DNA of 64,000 nucleotides from Candidatus Poribacteria bacterium (GTDB lineage Bacteria; Poribacteria; WGA-4E; WGA-3G): NCBI GenBank assembly GCA_003635195.1, contig PYIY01000029.1, forward strand, positions 60,075-124,074, given 5' to 3'. The notes under the pieces were generated by a model that made no database searches, had not been told where the DNA came from, and saw only the letters and a list, made by a program, of their open reading frames with translations. Of this stretch, positions 1 through 7,617 are shown piece after piece; within the stretch, counting starts at the first letter, position 1; each line of letters starts with the position of its first letter. The position numbers and the translations under genes are program-made.

Positions 1-101
1 CGAGACCGCTTAGAGACCTAACTACGCCTATTGTCAACACCTGTGTGACTTCGGATTTCCTATAAACTTTAAAAAAAAGAACGTCTTAATAGGCGAAACA
101 A

Positions 102-195
102 GTTTTAATCGAACCATCTTGGAATAGAAATATGTTCTGTTTTATAATTGGAACAGGCTTGTTCTCATTTTAATCGAACCAGTATGGAATGAAAA
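102..195 (+). CRISPR. Degenerate two-repeat mini-array upstream of cas6 (CreR-like)
   Basis: Two diverged copies of the 30-nt repeat of the main array lie at 102-131 and 167-195, around a 35-nt spacer (132-166), which is a normal spacer length for this locus. Copy 1 differs in the AGTAT segment and near the 3' end. Copy 2 lacks the C before GAAA and the terminal C. No cas1-proximal leader precedes it; only a weak TATAAA at 61-66 could drive it. Spacer nt 1-17 match 238-254, the start of the cas transcript, except at positions 6 and 12. This layout fits the CreR regulatory RNAs known from type I-B loci. A simple array relic is the alternative. Confidence 0.8.
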
Positions 196-203
196 AAATA
201 AAT

Positions 204-232
204 TTGACAATATCTATTTTTTGTATTATAAT
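204..232 (+). promoter_or_regulatory. Promoter of the type I-B cas operon
   Basis: A consensus TTGACA at 204-209 and TATAAT at 227-232 are separated by 17 nt, predicting transcription start near 238-240. The -35 box begins nine bases after the second degenerate repeat. The 5' UTR to cas6 would be about 77 nt. Confidence 0.85.
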
Positions 233-234
233 AT

Positions 235-254
235 CCTATGTTATGTTTAATAAT
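235..254 (+). promoter_or_regulatory. Predicted autorepression target of the mini-array guide
   Basis: CCT at 235-237 is followed by ATGTTATGTTTAATAAT (238-254). The mini-array spacer begins ATGTTCTGTTTTATAAT. The only differences in the 17 nt are at positions 6 and 12, the positions flipped out of a Cascade R-loop; pairing ends at 18. CCT is an acceptable PAM in several type I-B systems. The site covers the predicted start of transcription, so bound Cascade would block initiation without enough pairing for Cas3 attack. Confidence 0.7.
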
Positions 255-316
255 AAAACGAGACTGAATTCTTAAATGTTTAGAACTTCGTATCGTAACA
301 ATAAGGAGGTCCCACC

Positions 317-1069
317 ATGCGCATCCAAATCGTCGCTGATGTTGGCGACGGCATCATCCTCCCCATCAACTATAACTATCAGCTTGCCGGTATCATCTAT
401 CGTTTCCTCGCCAAATCCGACCCCGAATACGCCTCCTTTCTACACAATGAAGGCTACGCTGCCGCAGAGAAACGATTCAAACTCTTCACCTTCTCCCAAC
501 TCATGGCAGAACGCAGACGCGTCAGCGGTGCGAATATCCATTTCGGTTCAACATTGACGTGGTACATCTCCTCCCCAGTCGAACGGTTCTTGTCCCATTT
601 TGCCGATACCCTGCTAACCGAGGGCAGACTCTCCATTGGTGAGCATGAATTGCGAGTTAGAGATGTGACCGTGCCGCGTATCCCGCGTTTTCGATCAGAG
701 ATGCACCTCCGATGTCTCTCCCCCATCGTAATGTCTACAGCGCGCGAGCGTAATGGCAAACAGACGATGCACTATTGCCTCCCCGATGATCCCGTTCTCT
801 CTGAACTCATCCGTCAAAACCTGATTCGCAAACACCAAGCGATATACGGTCACAATCCCAAGAATGATGCTTTGACGTTTCGATTTGATGAGAATTACAT
901 TGCCCGCCGCAACGGACGCGTCACCCGTCTCGTAGACTACAAAGGTATCAAGATAAAGGGAATCATGTGCCCATTCCATGTCTCTGGAAGTCTGGCGTTG
1001 ATCCAGACGGGTTACGAATGTGGCTTCGGCGACAAAAACAGTGCCGGCTTCGGTATGGTAGAAGTCTAA
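317..1069 (+). CDS. cas6: Cas6 CRISPR RNA endoribonuclease
   Basis: This 250-aa Cas6-family RNase should cut the precursor crRNA inside each repeat. The C-terminus (about residues 232-250) carries the glycine-rich loop typical of the family (GYECGFGDKNSAGFGMVEV), and the N-terminal NYQLAGIIYRFL segment matches the first ferredoxin-like fold. I cannot assign the catalytic histidine by eye. ATG 317 is chosen because AAGGAGGT lies just upstream. It is the first gene of the type I-B operon and the only cas6 seen here, so it probably serves the type III-A complex as well. Expression is probably set by the promoter at 204-232 and the mini-array above it. Confidence 0.92.
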   Translation: MRIQIVADVGDGIILPINYNYQLAGIIYRFLAKSDPEYASFLHNEGYAAAEKRFKLFTFSQLMAERRRVSGANIHFGSTLTWYISSPVERFLSHFADTLLTEGRLSIGEHELRVRDVTVPRIPRFRSEMHLRCLSPIVMSTARERNGKQTMHYCLPDDPVLSELIRQNLIRKHQAIYGHNPKNDALTFRFDENYIARRNGRVTRLVDYKGIKIKGIMCPFHVSGSLALIQTGYECGFGDKNSAGFGMVEV

Positions 1070-1145
1070 ACATATTTCAATTTGAATTTCATTAGTAAAA
1101 ATTGTATAATATATTTCTAACATTTTTTGAAAGGAGGTAAATGCT

Positions 1146-2855
1146 GTGAAAAATCAACAATTGGAATTAGGTTTTAGTAATAATTCGTCATTGGAATTGG
1201 AACTGACTGGAAATCCGTGGACAGATTTTGGGATTATAAGTTTTTGTGCGGAATTGCGTTCTACACCTTTTAGCTGCCAGCTAGTATTAACACCACATAA
1301 GGCAACTCTTACAATGGATGTAGCCAATCTTGAAAAGTTTGAAGAGTGGTTGAATCAGAGGTTTCTCTATAAGTGGAATCAGCTCTATTGGTTGAGTCGT
1401 GGTGCTAAAATCCTTGGACGTGGACGCGCCTCTCTGAGTTATGATGATGGCTTCGTTGATCGTGACAAGTCACAGATGCAAACTACCGAAGAAGATCGGG
1501 CAGAAATTAAGGAAAAATGGAAAAACAGTAATATTCGTGATACGATGCCTCTTACACAGTTGAGGTCTAATTTTATCGGTATAAATGGTAACGCTGATAA
1601 ATTCAGAACAGAACAACAAACCAACATTAGAGAATTCATTGCGAATTGGCAAAATCCTACAGGAAAAAAGGTTTGCGAAATGTCTGGGAGAACTACTGCC
1701 AAACCCAAAAAACTACTTCAAGTGGTGAATCCGTTCGCAACGAAACATCACAATACAAGAGTGCGAGGGGCACATAGCAGTAGTACTAATCCTACAATCG
1801 GACAACTCTATTACCTGATTAGCCTTTGTGCGACACTTGACAAAGACATCCCTTTTAGTGTCAACACTGCTAAGCGGACAACACGCCTAATTCTGCCAGA
1901 TGTCCAGAATCTTGATCTGTTAGCCAAAGTTTATGCGCGCTTAAAGGACAATCTTAAAGATCTTGATCAACCCAATGAACTTTGGACTTTCACTAATTTG
2001 AGAACTATGTTCGGCTCGACTAACCGATATTCACTTGCGATCTCGTTGTTCCATAACATCTTTTATGAGTTTTCACCATCCGATGACGAAGAAAGTGAAG
2101 ATGAATGGGATTTTTCACCTTTAGTGGAACAAACAACAGAATCTGTCAGACAACTGACGCGTTGGGTTATTATTCCATTCACAAAAGGGCAGAATGTGAT
2201 TTTTCAAAATTTCCACACTGTTGAGATGGATACGCGGTTGTATGATTACATTAAACCGATTGATTTCGATCCCAGACCAATTAAACTTGTCCCTGATATT
2301 TTAGTAAGAATGTCATCTCGGACTCCGGATGGTGAGAATGCTATCGGACAATTAAGCCAAGCCATTGCAACCAGTATGCCTTCTTTGATGAAGGCGGCAT
2401 TGTTTAATCTTTGGAAGCATCAGGATGCTGTTTTGGTTTCTCCGCAGCGAGGTGCACCACATCCCGTAAGACTGCTTTCAACTTTTATTACTCATTTTTT
2501 GGAGGTAAATCAAGTGTTAGATAAAGAGTTACGTGAAGATTTGCGGGCAATAGGGACCACGATCGGAACTATCTTTTACAAGGATGTTACGCTTATTAGC
2601 AAACTATTTAACGTTTCTAGTGTAAACGCCTTCAGAGATACTCTCAATGTCGTCATGTTCCGCTTGTATAAGTTTAGTACAGGTGAAGATGCTAAAAAAG
2701 CGGTTCCAGTTAAGCAAGAACGTATTGACCATATTTTGAACGAATTGACAGATGGAAATTGTAAGGAAATCGCTGAGACGCTGTCTACTTATGTCTGTCT
2801 TAATGCTTACAATGCGAAAGTGTTTGAATCTAAATCTGATAACGGAGGAAATTAA
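1146..2855 (+). CDS. cas8: Cas8-type large subunit of type I-B Cascade (Cst1-like)
   Basis: This 569-aa protein sits where the Cascade large subunit belongs, between cas6 and cas7. Residues about 20-28 read TGNPWTDFGI, an N-terminal signature I associate with Cst1/Cas8 proteins. The family recognises the PAM and helps recruit Cas3. The start is GTG at 1146 behind AAAGGAGG; the ATG five bases earlier meets a stop at once. The stop is one base from the cas7 ATG, so the two are likely translationally coupled. Only one Cys (VCEMSG, about residue 177) lies where related proteins often have a zinc cluster, so the cluster may be lost. Subtype I-B (Tneap-like) is favoured; I-A is not excluded. Confidence 0.8.
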   Translation: MKNQQLELGFSNNSSLELELTGNPWTDFGIISFCAELRSTPFSCQLVLTPHKATLTMDVANLEKFEEWLNQRFLYKWNQLYWLSRGAKILGRGRASLSYDDGFVDRDKSQMQTTEEDRAEIKEKWKNSNIRDTMPLTQLRSNFIGINGNADKFRTEQQTNIREFIANWQNPTGKKVCEMSGRTTAKPKKLLQVVNPFATKHHNTRVRGAHSSSTNPTIGQLYYLISLCATLDKDIPFSVNTAKRTTRLILPDVQNLDLLAKVYARLKDNLKDLDQPNELWTFTNLRTMFGSTNRYSLAISLFHNIFYEFSPSDDEESEDEWDFSPLVEQTTESVRQLTRWVIIPFTKGQNVIFQNFHTVEMDTRLYDYIKPIDFDPRPIKLVPDILVRMSSRTPDGENAIGQLSQAIATSMPSLMKAALFNLWKHQDAVLVSPQRGAPHPVRLLSTFITHFLEVNQVLDKELREDLRAIGTTIGTIFYKDVTLISKLFNVSSVNAFRDTLNVVMFRLYKFSTGEDAKKAVPVKQERIDHILNELTDGNCKEIAETLSTYVCLNAYNAKVFESKSDNGGN

Positions 2856-2856
2856 A

Positions 2857-3807
2857 ATGACCAATAACACAACTGAATTGAAAGGTATTGCCATGGTTTG
2901 GCTCAGCAAAACCGACTTGAGCAACCTGAATGCCGGTGAAGGTGGCGGTGGCAATGTCACGGAACTAAAAACCTATGACAACGGACGAAAACCTTACGCC
3001 TCCGGTCAATCGGTGCGGCATGCATTACGGGAAGCGATTCACCGGAACAATCCAGGTGTGTTTCTTTGTGTACCGGAAACACCTTGTACCAATGTTGCAG
3101 AATGCTGGCTCTGTGATCTGTTCGGTTTTCTGAATCCAATAGCAGATAAAGGTTTTGACAGACGATGGTCACCGATCAAAGCGACACCTGCACTTGGACA
3201 GATCGCCTCCGATGTGGTCACAGATTTGCTAATTCGCATGAGTGGTATTGAAAAAGAGGATAAACAAACAGCGGATCAACGCATCGCCTATGTACAGATA
3301 ATGGCAAACGTTTATCGCGTTGGGTTGTCCCTTGATGTTGCGAACATCGGCAAAGTGATTACACCACAATATGATGGTAAAGGCAAAAATGCTACATTCA
3401 AAGAATGGGAAACCACGGTTGAAATTGATAAGGAAAACAAAATAGAACGAACCATTGCTGTTTTGGAAGCAATCGGCGGTATTGCTGATTTTGCCAAACA
3501 GGCTCGGAATGCTGCATCGCTTGCCCCAGATATTTTTATAGCGTCAACCCATACTCGTTACTCCCACAGAACCTTAAGGGCGTTAGAACTTGACGATGAG
3601 GGAAACGTTAACACTGAGACGCTACGCGTTATTTTGCAAGATTTGGAAGATGACGGTGCTAAACTTTTCTGCGGATTTACACCAGGGGTAGTCGAAAACG
3701 ATAAAGCGTTGATTCAGGTTTTAGATGAATTTGAAATAGAAAGAACCAATCCGCTTCGTGCCTTGAAAAATCTGGTAGCATACGTGCAAGAAGCCCTTAC
3801 AGAATAA
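2857..3807 (+). CDS. cas7: Cas7 backbone subunit of type I-B Cascade (DevR/Cst2 family)
   Basis: This 316-aa protein forms the repeating crRNA-binding backbone of Cascade. The N-terminus (SKTDLSNLNAGEGGGGNV) and the CWLCDLFGFLNP segment are typical of the DevR/Cst2 branch of Cas7. ATG 2857 is preceded by GGAGG and sits one base after the cas8 stop; an in-frame ATG about 100 bases upstream lies inside cas8 and is rejected. A strong hairpin follows the stop codon, consistent with raising Cas7 output relative to cas5 and cas3. Cas7 is needed in several copies per complex. Confidence 0.9.
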   Translation: MTNNTTELKGIAMVWLSKTDLSNLNAGEGGGGNVTELKTYDNGRKPYASGQSVRHALREAIHRNNPGVFLCVPETPCTNVAECWLCDLFGFLNPIADKGFDRRWSPIKATPALGQIASDVVTDLLIRMSGIEKEDKQTADQRIAYVQIMANVYRVGLSLDVANIGKVITPQYDGKGKNATFKEWETTVEIDKENKIERTIAVLEAIGGIADFAKQARNAASLAPDIFIASTHTRYSHRTLRALELDDEGNVNTETLRVILQDLEDDGAKLFCGFTPGVVENDKALIQVLDEFEIERTNPLRALKNLVAYVQEALTE

Positions 3808-3815
3808 CCTAAAAG

Positions 3816-3845
3816 AAGGCGGGTATTCTTGTGAATACTCGCCTT
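3816..3845 (+). terminator. Hairpin between cas7 and cas5
   Basis: AAGGCGGGTATTC (3816-3828) pairs with GAATACTCGCCTT (3833-3845) around a TTGT loop: 13 pairs with one G-U. No long U-tract follows, so partial termination, processing or 3'-end protection of the cas7 message is more likely than full termination. Confidence 0.7.
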
Positions 3846-3859
3846 TAGCAGAGGATGTT

Positions 3860-4528
3860 ATGGATAAGATACTCACTTTTGGCGTAATCTGTCCGTTTTG
3901 GGCATCATTTCGTCAGCCACAGGCGGTGAACGTTCATGTCACGTATCCTATTCCGCCACCGCCGACCCTTTACGGCATGTTAAATGCAGCACGGGGAAAA
4001 CCGCAAGACTGGAACGCGGACAGAGATGATTGGCAAATCTCCCTTGTTATAGAATCTAAAGGAAAATTTCTTGAAACGTTCAGCAAGATATTTAAACCTT
4101 CCCGAGATGGAGAAGGACTATTTGACAGAACAATTTTAATGCGTCAGAAACTGATGAAGGTTCACTATACTATCTACTTAAAAACAGATGAATCGCTGCT
4201 TGTTGAAGCGCAGCAATCACTTACTGCACCGCACTGGCCCCTCTATCTTGGTGAATCGGATGATGTCGTTGATATTATCAACCCGCGTATTGTTGAATGC
4301 CAACCCACTGAGGTGCAAAAAATCCACTCAATTATTCCAGGTTTCGTAGAAGGATGTCAATTGGTGAACATGCCTTCTCATTATACCGAAGCCTCAAGAG
4401 AACAGTGGCAGATGCATCGGCGAATTTACTCTATTCCACCGGAAGGAGAATCGGTTGCACTAAGTGAATCACGTCTCGCGTATCCAATTGAAGGAAGGAA
4501 CATTATATTCAATGGAAATTCTCGGTAA
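3860..4528 (+). CDS. cas5: Cas5 subunit of type I-B Cascade
   Basis: This 222-aa RAMP-fold protein caps the 5' handle of the crRNA in Cascade. The N-terminus (ILTFGVICPFWASFRQPQ, then TYPIPPPPTLYGMLNAARG) is the usual Cas5 pattern of a first strand followed by the P-x-P-T-x-x-G-M-L helix. ATG 3860 has AGAGGA upstream. The 3' end overlaps the preferred cas3 start by 17 nt, suggesting coupling. It belongs to the cas6-cas8-cas7-cas5-cas3 operon. Confidence 0.88.
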   Translation: MDKILTFGVICPFWASFRQPQAVNVHVTYPIPPPPTLYGMLNAARGKPQDWNADRDDWQISLVIESKGKFLETFSKIFKPSRDGEGLFDRTILMRQKLMKVHYTIYLKTDESLLVEAQQSLTAPHWPLYLGESDDVVDIINPRIVECQPTEVQKIHSIIPGFVEGCQLVNMPSHYTEASREQWQMHRRIYSIPPEGESVALSESRLAYPIEGRNIIFNGNSR

Positions 4529-6974
4529 AACGAATCAAACTTTACGTGGGCATATTCAGGACTGTTTAACAGTCTGTAACGAAATTATAGCACGCCGTGA
4601 ACCTTTTTTACGCCAATTTTGCCAAAAATTCGGCTGGAATTGGGAAGACGTAAAACAGGCTTTACGTTTTGCTGTCTGGTGTCATGACATTGGGAAAGCA
4701 TCTGACGAATGGCAGGATTATATCCGAGACAATGGAAGCAGAATTACACATTCACTTCCATCTTTTGGAATTGGGCTTATGACAAGTAGTATGCCAAAGT
4801 CTTTTAACAATAGCCCACTTTATGCCGCAATGTTAGCCGTACTTGCACACCACGGACAACTTCATAAGGATGCATTCCGAGAGGACAATTTTCGGTGGCA
4901 GGATGTCACTTTGCCAGTTGACTACATCAATAGTCACTTTGAATTTTTTCGACAGCAGGAGCCCAGCTTACATCTAAAAACTTGGCAACCGGACACCCTT
5001 AGCCTCGGTAGGATTTGTGCTCCCATAAAAAAATTAAAAGAGATAATCAAAGGTCCAGAAAAACTGCAGTTTAAGATTCTTTATTCACTCATGCTAAATG
5101 TGTTGACTACCTCGGATGGATACGCAAGTGGAAACGCTCCAGACGGTGGCACACCTGAAAATCCTATGGGGGCCAACTTAACTCGTGAAGAACTCTCAAG
5201 GGTTCAGAATAAATTTCCGTTTTTCAACAACATTCTGTTAAAAGAGCTCCGTTTTGTTCCGAAAGACAGTGAACCAAACAAAATGCAATGTGAAATCGTT
5301 CAGCAAGACTCGGGGAGGATTATTCTAAACGCGGGATGTGGTGAAGGCAAAACTGCTGCTGCTCTACTTTTCGCACAAAAATTGCTAAAAGAAAACTGCA
5401 TTGACCGGATTATTTTTACGTTGCCGACAAAATTCACGGCAAACAATTTGAATAGAGATTTAACTGATAAGTATGCAATACCGGAAGAACTCGTTGGAAT
5501 CACACACGGCGACGCTTCTGAATTCCTTCGCCAAAGAATGCAGGAAACCGAAAACCAGCAAAGAGAACAAGAAATTGACGAAGACGAAATTCACAACTTG
5601 ATTATGGCACAGGTTTTTGAAAATAGTATCTATGCAAAACCGATAACGATTTCTACAGTAGATCACTTGATTATGAGTCTCTACCACGGGTATAAATTTG
5701 CGGATAGAGCATTCTCTAATGTTGCTTCTTCACTGGTGGTTTTTGATGAAGTCCACTATTATGAAAAACATACTATGGGTGCAATTGCCGAAACGATGCG
5801 TAGATTAACCGAATTGCAGGTTCCACACCTTGTGATGACTGCTACAATCCCGTGTGCTGTTCGTAATGAATTAGATAAACTGGTCACAAATCAGCCTTAT
5901 AGATTTCAGCGCGCGCCAGCAATCATTCAAGGCACTTCAAAGCCAAAAACCCCATTTGAAATTGAGAGGTTATCTCATACCTTAATTGATGAAAACGATA
6001 AATCCGTTTCAGACGAACTGTTGGCATTCGTTGCGCAAAACATTGAGCGAAGGCAGATTATTTTTGCCAACCAAGTTGCCCGCGCCAAGCAAATCTATCT
6101 GACCTTGGCAAATTCTGGTATTACCGCAAATCTGATCTGCTATCATTCAGGTTTTATTAGTAAACACCGAAACGAAAAAGAAAAAATTATTCGTGCACTT
6201 TTTAAAAGTCCAAAAGATCGGAATGCGGAGGAAGTTAGAGCGTTAGAAGATCGTGGTTTTTATAACACTGACCCCTGTATACTGGTGTCTACCCAAGTTA
6301 GTGAGTTAAGTTTAGACATTAGCGCGGATGTGATGTATTCTGAAATCGCACCAATTGACTCAATTATTCAACGAGGTGGACGCCTTCACCGAAAAGGCGA
6401 ATATCCACATGATAATGGCTATGCTCATCGGATGTACATTGCTCCACCTTATGAGAGTGACAGAGCTAATCTACCTTACGACCAAGAGATTTTGCAACGT
6501 TCGTGGGATGTGGTTGGGCAGCATTATACTTTTCAAAATGCATGTGATTGGGTAAATGTTGTATACCCTGAAAGCACTTCGCTCATGCATGCCGAACTGG
6601 CAGAGGCTATTGACACGGATATAGTATTCGGAAAAAAACCACAAGATAACTGGGGTGATGATATTGAAGAAGAGGGACGTGTTGTTATCCGTAAGAAGAA
6701 TTACCAAACTTATGATGTTGTTCCTTATGAGTTCGTCGAAACCGTTGAACAGGATTATCGGAATTATAAAACACATTCCCTCAGCATTTCAGAAGGGGTT
6801 TTTTGTGCTGCCCTCGCCCAAGATAAGATTTTATTCAGAAAAGGAACTCAAAAATTGACGAACCGACAAGGAGGAACACGAGAAATCAAGATACGCTTCA
6901 AAACTATTAAATCGCGTTATACATTTAGGGTTGGACTTGAACTTGACGAGGAAGCTATCCCGAATCTCCTATAG
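4512..6974 (+). CDS. cas3: Cas3 HD nuclease-helicase
   Basis: This 820-aa protein degrades DNA bound by Cascade. The N-terminal HD nuclease shows CHDIGK (about residue 58) and LAHHG (about 113). The superfamily 2 helicase shows Walker A GCGEGKT, the DEVH box in VVFDEVHYYE, MTATIP (motif III) and QRGGRLHRKG (motif VI). All key motifs are present, so interference should be functional. ATG 4512 is chosen over an in-frame upstream start at 4464 because the latter lies deep in cas5; AAGGAA is found 14 bases upstream. Its C-terminal end is followed by repeat-rich DNA and a TnpB element rather than by further type I genes. Confidence 0.93.
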   Translation: MEILGKTNQTLRGHIQDCLTVCNEIIARREPFLRQFCQKFGWNWEDVKQALRFAVWCHDIGKASDEWQDYIRDNGSRITHSLPSFGIGLMTSSMPKSFNNSPLYAAMLAVLAHHGQLHKDAFREDNFRWQDVTLPVDYINSHFEFFRQQEPSLHLKTWQPDTLSLGRICAPIKKLKEIIKGPEKLQFKILYSLMLNVLTTSDGYASGNAPDGGTPENPMGANLTREELSRVQNKFPFFNNILLKELRFVPKDSEPNKMQCEIVQQDSGRIILNAGCGEGKTAAALLFAQKLLKENCIDRIIFTLPTKFTANNLNRDLTDKYAIPEELVGITHGDASEFLRQRMQETENQQREQEIDEDEIHNLIMAQVFENSIYAKPITISTVDHLIMSLYHGYKFADRAFSNVASSLVVFDEVHYYEKHTMGAIAETMRRLTELQVPHLVMTATIPCAVRNELDKLVTNQPYRFQRAPAIIQGTSKPKTPFEIERLSHTLIDENDKSVSDELLAFVAQNIERRQIIFANQVARAKQIYLTLANSGITANLICYHSGFISKHRNEKEKIIRALFKSPKDRNAEEVRALEDRGFYNTDPCILVSTQVSELSLDISADVMYSEIAPIDSIIQRGGRLHRKGEYPHDNGYAHRMYIAPPYESDRANLPYDQEILQRSWDVVGQHYTFQNACDWVNVVYPESTSLMHAELAEAIDTDIVFGKKPQDNWGDDIEEEGRVVIRKKNYQTYDVVPYEFVETVEQDYRNYKTHSLSISEGVFCAALAQDKILFRKGTQKLTNRQGGTREIKIRFKTIKSRYTFRVGLELDEEAIPNLL

Positions 6975-7048
6975 TTATACCAAATCTGAAAAATAAATTC
7001 GCATTTCAGAGATTTTGAAAATCATAGGAGGTTTCCGCATGTCAGAGG

Positions 7049-7218
7049 CGCAATGAATTGCGACACTACGAACCGGTTTTTCGCTAATGAGAAACGGTTA
7101 TTCAGAAATGGTATTAGTAAGGAAACCGTCGTTCACCACTTATCAACGAAATACCGAGCATGTATAGGAGATTTATATTCGTAGTAAGGAACCCTTCATC
7201 GCCTATCTGCGTAAGTCC
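7049..7218. repeat. Dispersed intergenic repeat B, copy 1
   Basis: The segment starts with the palindrome GCAATGAATTGC, then ACTACGAACCG, and ends with GTAGTAAGG...TGCGTAAGTCCT. The same ends flank a shorter, different interior at 41172-41294. Two copies with shared ends and variable middles suggest a non-coding mobile or recombinogenic repeat. Confidence 0.6.
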
Positions 7219-7226
7219 TATTAAAT

Positions 7227-7320
7227 ATACTTGCTTTTTACCTGAAAATTTTGTATAATTTCAGTTATCTATGACGTTGATATTTTATAGAACTCATAGT
7301 TAAAAATTGGCATAAATAAC
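7227..7320 (-). repeat. MITE-like repeat A, copy 1
   Basis: About 95 bp are shared with 29315-29414 and 53621-53718 (both in the opposite orientation). Marks are an inverted repeat of the type GTTATCTATGAC...GGCATAAATAAC and a flank reading GCTTTTTACCTGAAAATTTT. The copy at 53.6 kb interrupts an integrase gene, so the element has moved. Confidence 0.7.
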
Positions 7321-7465
7321 CCAAGCTGCTACTACGGTGGCTTCTTTTCACAGAGCGTTCTTGTTATCTAAAACTTCGGTTCTAAAACCTCGCTCTTTAG
7401 AGCGGGGATACAGAACCGCCGTCTTGGAAAGGACTCAACCGTTGTTTGAAAAAGATATTTTTCCC

Positions 7466-7495
7466 TTGACAAAACAGGATAAAAACTGCTATAAT
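7466..7495 (+). promoter_or_regulatory. Promoter of tnpB leader RNA
   Basis: TTGACA (7466-7471) and TATAAT (7490-7495) with 18-nt spacing. Transcription would begin near 7501, at the first base of the P1 helix of the structured leader. Confidence 0.75.
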
Positions 7496-7500
7496 TAAGC

Positions 7501-7607
7501 GTATCAGGTTGGCAGACATGCTTAGCGTTACCGCCCCCTTCCCAGTAACGGGTGGGGACCCCGGTAACGTGTCTGCCTCCCACTAAGCAGGGGATAAAGC
7601 CTGATAC
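7501..7607 (+). ncRNA. Pseudoknotted structured leader RNA upstream of tnpB
   Basis: Perfect helices can be read directly. P1 is GTATCAGG (7501-7508) with CCTGATAC (7600-7607). P2 is GGCAGACA (7511-7518) with TGTCTGCC (7570-7577). P3 is CGTTACCG (7526-7533) with CGGTAACG (7562-7569). GCTTAG (7520-7525), inside P2, pairs with CTAAGC (7583-7588) outside it, making a pseudoknot. The tnpB ATG is 11 nt after P1. Structured RNAs next to IS605 orfB genes are known; I cannot say whether this belongs to one. A cis-regulatory leader or an element-encoded functional RNA are the main options. Confidence 0.7.
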
Positions 7608-7617
7608 CTGAGAGTCC

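Noticed and set aside
695..1123. 142-aa open frame antisense to cas6
   Set aside because: Shadow of cas6; no ribosome-binding site or recognisable domain.
7511..7588. HDV-like self-cleaving ribozyme in the tnpB leader
   Set aside because: The strand order fits, but P3 and its loop are far too long and the P4/J4-2 region with the catalytic C is not seen. Kept only as a structured RNA.
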